Assembly: GCA_023393015.1 (NCBI GenBank)
Contig: JAEWMY010000006.1
Span: 1-64,000 of the forward strand
DNA from: Spirochaetota bacterium
GTDB lineage: Bacteria; Spirochaetota; Spirochaetia; Treponematales; Treponemataceae
Length of the DNA: 64,000 bases
Reading direction: 5' to 3'
Position 1 is the stretch's first letter. Every line of letters starts with the position of its first letter. Positions 60,267-64,000 of the stretch are shown here, piece by piece. Position numbers and translations under genes: made by a program. The notes below the pieces were generated by a model, which saw only the letters and a list, made by a program, of their open reading frames with translations, was not told where the DNA came from and ran no database searches.

Positions 60267-61211
60267 TTACTCGGACGCGGGCGGCGGGACCCGCGCGAAC
60301 CGGCCGCTTCGGCGGTCGTCGAATCGGGCGCCGAAGACGTGGATCGCGAGACCCGCGAGGACGCACGCGGCGGCGACCGCCGTGAGGGGCGACACGCGCT
60401 CGCCGAGGACGAGCGCGCCCGAGGTGACGCCGAAGACCGGCACGAGGAGCGAGAACGGCGCGATTCTTTTCGCGCCGTGACGCATGATGAGCTGGTTCCA
60501 CACGCCGTACCCGAAGAGGGTCGAGAGGATCACGAGATACGCGAGCGCGCCGACCGAAACCGCCGTGAGCCCCGCGAGGGCGCCGGGTATCGCGTCGCGC
60601 TCGAAGAGGAGCGAGAGGCCGAATAGCGGCAGGGGGGAGAAGACGCTCGACCAGACCATGAGGGTAAGGCCGTCCGTCTCCGGCATCTTCTGCGCGACGA
60701 CGTTCGCGGCCGCCCAGAAGAAGGCCGACAGCACCACCATCGCGACGGGCCACAGGGAAAGGGCGCCCGAGTCGCCCGAAAGGGCGGCGCGCGCGATCAG
60801 GGCGAGCCCGACTCCCGCGACCGTCATGCCGAGAAGGCTTGTCGCCCTGATCCGTTCGCGGAGCGCGACCGCCGCGACGAGCGCGGTGAAGAAGGCTTGT
60901 GACTGCATTATTATGGAACTCAAGCCCGCGGGGGCGCCGAGCTTGATGGCGGTAAAGAGGAGGCCGAACTCGCCCACGCCGAGGAGGAGGCCGTACGCGG
61001 CGAGCTTCGCCAGGGGGACGTTCGGACGTTTGACGAAGAACACCGCGGGTACCGAACTGAGGACGAAGCGGAGCGAGGCGAGGAGGAGCGGCGGAACGCC
61101 CCGCACGCCGACCTTGATGACGATGAAGTTGAAACCCCAAATCGCCGTGACGAGTACGATCGCCGCGATCGCGCCGAAAGAAAGCGTCGGGCCGTTCGTT
61201 GTTCGATTCAT
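60267..61211 (-). CDS. DMT-superfamily transporter (EamA)
   Basis: This 314-residue protein has ten predicted membrane helices in two EamA repeats. The first repeat has A-I-W-G-F-N-F-I-V-I-K and P-P-L-L-L-A-S-L-R-F-V, and the second has the G-A-L-V-L-G-E-R-V-S-P-L-T segment. It probably exports a metabolite or amino acid. The start at 61211 is the methionine next to the first helix. Confidence 0.85.
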   Translation of the reverse strand: MNRTTNGPTLSFGAIAAIVLVTAIWGFNFIVIKVGVRGVPPLLLASLRFVLSSVPAVFFVKRPNVPLAKLAAYGLLLGVGEFGLLFTAIKLGAPAGLSSIIMQSQAFFTALVAAVALRERIRATSLLGMTVAGVGLALIARAALSGDSGALSLWPVAMVVLSAFFWAAANVVAQKMPETDGLTLMVWSSVFSPLPLFGLSLLFERDAIPGALAGLTAVSVGALAYLVILSTLFGYGVWNQLIMRHGAKRIAPFSLLVPVFGVTSGALVLGERVSPLTAVAAACVLAGLAIHVFGARFDDRRSGRFARVPPPASE

Positions 61212-61306
61212 TCCCGGATGATACCACATGTCAAACCCGGCCGGCTACGTGACCGCTCACGGGTGGCCACGGGTCGAGAGCGGTTTTTCCGTTTGAAGGG
61301 AAGGGC

Positions 61307-61358
61307 GCGGGAGGGGAAACTTCGGAAAGTTTCCTCTCCCGCTTGGTTTCTTTTTTTT
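61307..61358 (-). terminator. Terminator hairpin after hcp
   Basis: A 16-bp stem with one mismatch (61307-61322 with 61327-61342, loop CGGA) lies 14 bp after the hcp stop. The T-rich flank lies on the plus-strand side (61343-61358), so it looks bidirectional; on the hcp side the flank is pyrimidine-rich. Confidence 0.55.
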
Positions 61359-62931
61359 AGGCGCTCAGGATGCTTGCGAGGTCGGCTTCGGGCGTGGTGA
61401 TCGGCGGCACGTTCCATTTTTCGACGAGCACCTTGAGGACGTTCGGCGAGACGAAGGCCGGCAGGGTCGGTCCGAGGCGGATGTTCCTGATGCCGAGCGA
61501 GAGGAGCGTCAGGAGGATACACACGGCCTTCTGCTCGTACCAGGAAAGCACGAGGGAGAGGGGCAACTCGTTAACTCCGCACTTGAAGGCGTCGGCGAGG
61601 GCGAGGGCCACGCGGATCGCGCTGTAGGCGTCGTTGCACTGGCCCATGTCCATGACGCGGGGGAGGCCGCCGATTTCGCCGAGGTCGAGGTCGTTGAAGC
61701 GGTACTTGCCGCACGCGAGCGTGAGGATGACCGTGTCTTTCGGGGTGGCCTTGACGAAGTCGGTGTAGTAATTGCGTCCGGGCTTCGCGCCGTCGCAGCC
61801 GCCGACGAGGAAGAAGTGCTTGATCGCCCCCGCCTTGACCGCGTCGACGACCGTGCCGGCGACGGAAAGCACCGTGCCGTGGCCGAAGCCGGTCGTGAGC
61901 GTCGAGCCGCCGTTGATGCCGGTCATCTTGCGCGTTTCGGCGTAGCCGCCGAGTTCCTTCGCCTTCGCGATGACGGGCGCGAAATCCTTCTTGCCGTTTA
62001 CCGACGGGATGTGGACCATGCCGGGATAGGCGACGACCGAGGTGGTGAAGACGCGGTCGGCGTACGAGGGCTTCACCGGCATGATGCAGTTCGTGGTGAA
62101 GAGGAAGGCCGCGGGGACTGAGTCGAACTCCTTCTGCTGGTTTTGCCAGGCGGTTCCGAAGTTACCCTTCAGTTCGGGGTATTTCTTGAGGCCGGGGTAG
62201 GCGTGGCAGGGGAGCATTTCGCCGTGGGTGTAGACGCTCACCCCGGTGCCGCTGACCTGCTCGAGGAGCTCGCCGAGGTCGTGGAGGTCGTGGCCCGAGA
62301 TCACGATGAAGGGGCCGCTCTCGACGTTCGTGCTGACCTTGGTCGGCACGGGGATCCCGTAGGCGCCGGTGTTCGCCCCGTCGAGCGTCTCCATGCAGGT
62401 AAGGTTGACGGCGCCCGCTTCCATGTTGAGCTCGAGGAGGGCGGGAACGCCGAGATCGGATCCGAGGGCGGCGAGGGCCTTGTAGAAAAAGGCGTTGACG
62501 GTGTCGTTCGTCTTGCCGAGGGCGGCCGCGTGATGGGCGTACGCCGCGATGCCGCGAAGCCCGAAAAGGAGGAGGCTTTTGAGGCTCCGGACGTCTTCGT
62601 CGCCCGAGGTCCAGATGGCGTTCATGTCGAGTTCGGGATATGCCTTCCCTTCGGCCTTCGAGGCGATATAGTCGCCGATGCGGCTTGAGAGGGCGACGAT
62701 GCGCGGGTCGTCGAAGTTGACGTTGGTGATGCAGGTAAAGAGACCGTCGATGACGAGCTCGTCGCTTTCCGCCGTCGCGCCTTTATCCTGAGCGAGCCGC
62801 GCGAGGGCGACGAGCTTTCCGGTGAGCGCGTCCTGGAGATTCGCGGTCGATTCCTTCTTGCCGCATACGCCGTTTACGGTGCAGCCCTTGCCGCCCGCGG
62901 TCTGTTCGCATTGAAAACAAAACATTGACAT
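61357..62931 (-). CDS. hcp: Hybrid-cluster protein (hydroxylamine reductase)
   Basis: This 524-residue protein begins M-S-M-F-C-F-Q-C-E-Q-T-A. The first four Cys are at 5, 8, 17 and 23, the C-x2-C-x8-C-x5-C spacing of class I/III proteins from strict anaerobes (4Fe-4S type). Later motifs include the G-C-D-G-A-K-P-G block. Hcp reduces nitric oxide or hydroxylamine and protects against nitrosative stress. The ATG at 62931 is chosen because AAAGGAGG lies 7 nt upstream; two ATGs nearby (62937, 62925) are alternatives. The promoter region carries two dyads. Confidence 0.95.
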   Translation of the reverse strand: MSMFCFQCEQTAGGKGCTVNGVCGKKESTANLQDALTGKLVALARLAQDKGATAESDELVIDGLFTCITNVNFDDPRIVALSSRIGDYIASKAEGKAYPELDMNAIWTSGDEDVRSLKSLLLFGLRGIAAYAHHAAALGKTNDTVNAFFYKALAALGSDLGVPALLELNMEAGAVNLTCMETLDGANTGAYGIPVPTKVSTNVESGPFIVISGHDLHDLGELLEQVSGTGVSVYTHGEMLPCHAYPGLKKYPELKGNFGTAWQNQQKEFDSVPAAFLFTTNCIMPVKPSYADRVFTTSVVAYPGMVHIPSVNGKKDFAPVIAKAKELGGYAETRKMTGINGGSTLTTGFGHGTVLSVAGTVVDAVKAGAIKHFFLVGGCDGAKPGRNYYTDFVKATPKDTVILTLACGKYRFNDLDLGEIGGLPRVMDMGQCNDAYSAIRVALALADAFKCGVNELPLSLVLSWYEQKAVCILLTLLSLGIRNIRLGPTLPAFVSPNVLKVLVEKWNVPPITTPEADLASILSA

Positions 62932-62948
62932 CTTCATGCCTCCTTTCA

Positions 62949-63002
62949 AACTATACGTTAAGTATAGTTCATCGGGGCCGAAGGCGTATGTTGCAAATGC
63001 AA
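62949..63002 (-). promoter_or_regulatory. hcp promoter with two dyads
   Basis: -10 TATACT (62966-62961) has no matching -35 box. An inverted repeat TTGCA-N2-TGCAA (62991-63002) is centred about 42 nt upstream of the predicted start, the place of a class II CRP/FNR-type activator. A second dyad AACTATAC-N5-GTATAGTT (62949-62969) covers the -10 box. Confidence 0.55.
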
Positions 63003-63016
63003 TGTTTATAACGGAT

Positions 63017-63688
63017 TTACAGGCTTAAATAAATCGAAAAGAAATGAAAGGCGCTTCCGGCGATCACGAAGAGGTGCCAGATAAAGTGTGTCCACTCCCT
63101 CTTTTTCATGGCGTAAAAGACCATCCCGAGGATATAGAACGCGCCGCCAATGAGCAGGAGGCGCCAGCTCGCGTCGCTTCCGCTGAGGGCACGGAGATTC
63201 GACCTCATCGGTTTACTCGCGAAGATGATGATGAGCGACATCGGCAGGTACGTTATGGCGGAGAGGCGGCGTATTTTCGCGCCGAAAACGGCGTAAAACA
63301 CGATGCCCGTGACGGCGAGGCCCCATATCACCCCGAAGAGCGACCAGCCGAGGGCGCCGTGGAGGGCGGTGAGGCAATAGGCCGTGTAGGTTCCGGCTAT
63401 TAAAAGATAAATCGAACTATGGTCAAGAACGCCGAATACCCGCTTTGCCCGCTGTTCGGTTAACGCGTGATAGAGCGTGGAAACGGCGTAGAGGATGATG
63501 AGGGTTGCCCCGAAAACGGCAAATCCTACTATATAAGAGGGCTTGGCGGCCGAAGGCGCTCCGCGGGCCGCCTTGACGACGAGCAGTACGAGGGCGGCAA
63601 CTGACAACAGCGCGCCGATGCCGTGGGTTATCGCGTTCGCGATCTCTTCGCCGAGTGAATAGCGCCGTACGGCGGTTGCGGTAGTCAT
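63017..63688 (-). CDS. TrhA/hemolysin-III family membrane protein
   Basis: This 223-residue protein has seven membrane helices. The N-terminus reads Y-S-L-G-E-E-I-A-N-A-I-T-H-G-I-G, then S-T-L-Y-H-A-L and V-L-D-H-S-S-I-Y-L-L-I-A-G-T-Y-T, with a late F-I-W-H-L-F-V-I-A-G-S-A-F-H. The conserved Ser and His residues are the metal site of this PAQR-like family. The family is linked to membrane energetics or fluidity. The hcp promoter lies between its stop and hcp. Confidence 0.9.
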   Translation of the reverse strand: MTTATAVRRYSLGEEIANAITHGIGALLSVAALVLLVVKAARGAPSAAKPSYIVGFAVFGATLIILYAVSTLYHALTEQRAKRVFGVLDHSSIYLLIAGTYTAYCLTALHGALGWSLFGVIWGLAVTGIVFYAVFGAKIRRLSAITYLPMSLIIIFASKPMRSNLRALSGSDASWRLLLIGGAFYILGMVFYAMKKREWTHFIWHLFVIAGSAFHFFSIYLSL

Positions 63689-63820
63689 CAGGTCTCCTGG
63701 TACGGTCTTTTTTGTTCTTCCGTATACCCCTTAGACCGGCCGGGACGGGTTTGGTTGCGGTTTTTGACCGATATCCCGTCGAATGCGGGAAAGGCGAAAA
63801 AAGGCGAAAAAACGATTTTT

Positions 63821-63849
63821 TTGCGAGACACGATCGCCCGAAATATGAT
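63821..63849 (+). promoter_or_regulatory. Promoter of the downstream RNA-binding-protein gene
   Basis: -35 TTGCGA (63821-63826), a 17-nt spacer and -10 TATGAT (63844-63849). Transcription would start near 63856, which leaves a leader of about 125 nt before the ATG at 63981. Confidence 0.5.
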
Positions 63850-63916
63850 AGAATACGGCGATTGGCGGTTCATCCTGATTCCCTTTACTCGGACACACAG
63901 GCTACGAATTGCTTTC

Positions 63917-63945
63917 GCTTGTCAGCTGACAAGCAAATTTTTTAT
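63917..63945 (+). terminator. Terminator-like hairpin in a 5' leader
   Basis: An 18-bp perfect palindrome (63917-63934; half GCTTGTCAG) is followed by AAATTTTTTAT. It ends about 36 nt before the ATG at 63981. It could attenuate transcription or fold as a cold- or protein-responsive element. Confidence 0.5.
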
Positions 63946-63980
63946 ATCCGGTAAGGAATTATCGGAAGAAGGATGCCACA

Positions 63981-64000
63981 ATGGGCAAGAAAATTTATGT
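63981..64000 (+). CDS. Start of a probable RRM-type RNA-binding protein
   Basis: Only M-G-K-K-I-Y-V is inside the window, cut by the edge. Small glycine-rich RRM proteins of spirochaetes and other bacteria start with (M-A/S/G)-K-K-I-Y-V-G-N-L, so this is likely one of them. AAGAAGGA lies about 7 nt upstream. Seven residues cannot prove the call. Confidence 0.4.

Overview
The window looks like chromosomal DNA of a GC-rich (about 60%), diderm, probably anaerobic bacterium. My best guess is a spirochaete (Spirochaetota), at moderate confidence. Evidence for a double membrane: a LolD/LolC-type ABC system with a LolA-like partner, a predicted outer-membrane protein, a periplasmic alpha-2-macroglobulin paired with PBP1C, and a dTDP-rhamnose surface-polysaccharide locus. 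Evidence for anaerobic life: a hybrid-cluster protein with the 4Fe-4S type of cysteine spacing. One lipoprotein has a relaxed lipobox of the kind spirochaetes tolerate. No rRNA, tRNA, CRISPR array, transposase or prophage was seen.

Region 1 (1-5933): the 5' end of an exported protein on the minus strand, an ankyrin-repeat protein, a DUF2157-like membrane protein, a VOC-family protein, a PAP2 phosphatase and a GT39-like membrane glycosyltransferase.

Region 2 (6066-20598) is a nearly continuous minus-strand run. Read in transcription order it holds lolD, two LolC/E-like permeases, a LolA-like protein, an outer-membrane-type protein and a TPR-like exported protein. A complete Wadjet plasmid/DNA-defence operon follows (jetA-jetB-jetC-jetD, every junction a 4-bp ATGA-type overlap). 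After it come a Phd/VapC toxin-antitoxin pair with its own promoter and twin GACCGGTC operator, a diguanylate cyclase translationally coupled to vapC, and a decayed vapC tail.

Region 3 (20707-31923): a LytTR regulator divergent from the lol operon, a small membrane protein, a PfpI-like protein, an operon of membrane protein / XRE regulator / MDR oxidoreductase / DUF4386-like protein, two exported proteins (one a cadherin-like lipoprotein), an operon of beta-lactamase-fold hydrolase plus a DUF990-type ABC-2 exporter, a YegP-like protein and a small membrane protein.

Region 4 (31978-47000): pbpC and a membrane-anchored alpha-2-macroglobulin (minus), rsgA with a long leader carrying a 13-codon mini-ORF, peptidase E, a WYL regulator, a hemerythrin-like protein and two MFS transporters.

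Region 5 (47016-57481) is a surface-polysaccharide locus: an MBOAT/SGNH O-acylation pair facing an AT-rich WbsX-like gene, rmlA-rmlC-rmlD-rmlB, and three glycosyltransferases.

Region 6 (57494-64000): an MBL-fold hydrolase, a lipoprotein esterase, a seven-TM protein with a C-terminal zinc-ribbon module, an EamA transporter, hcp with a well-placed dyad in its promoter, a TrhA/hemolysin-III protein, and the start of what is probably an RRM RNA-binding protein behind a leader with a terminator-like hairpin.

Several genes have a sigma70-like promoter whose -10 box lies only 7-8 nt before the ATG, which suggests leaderless mRNAs.
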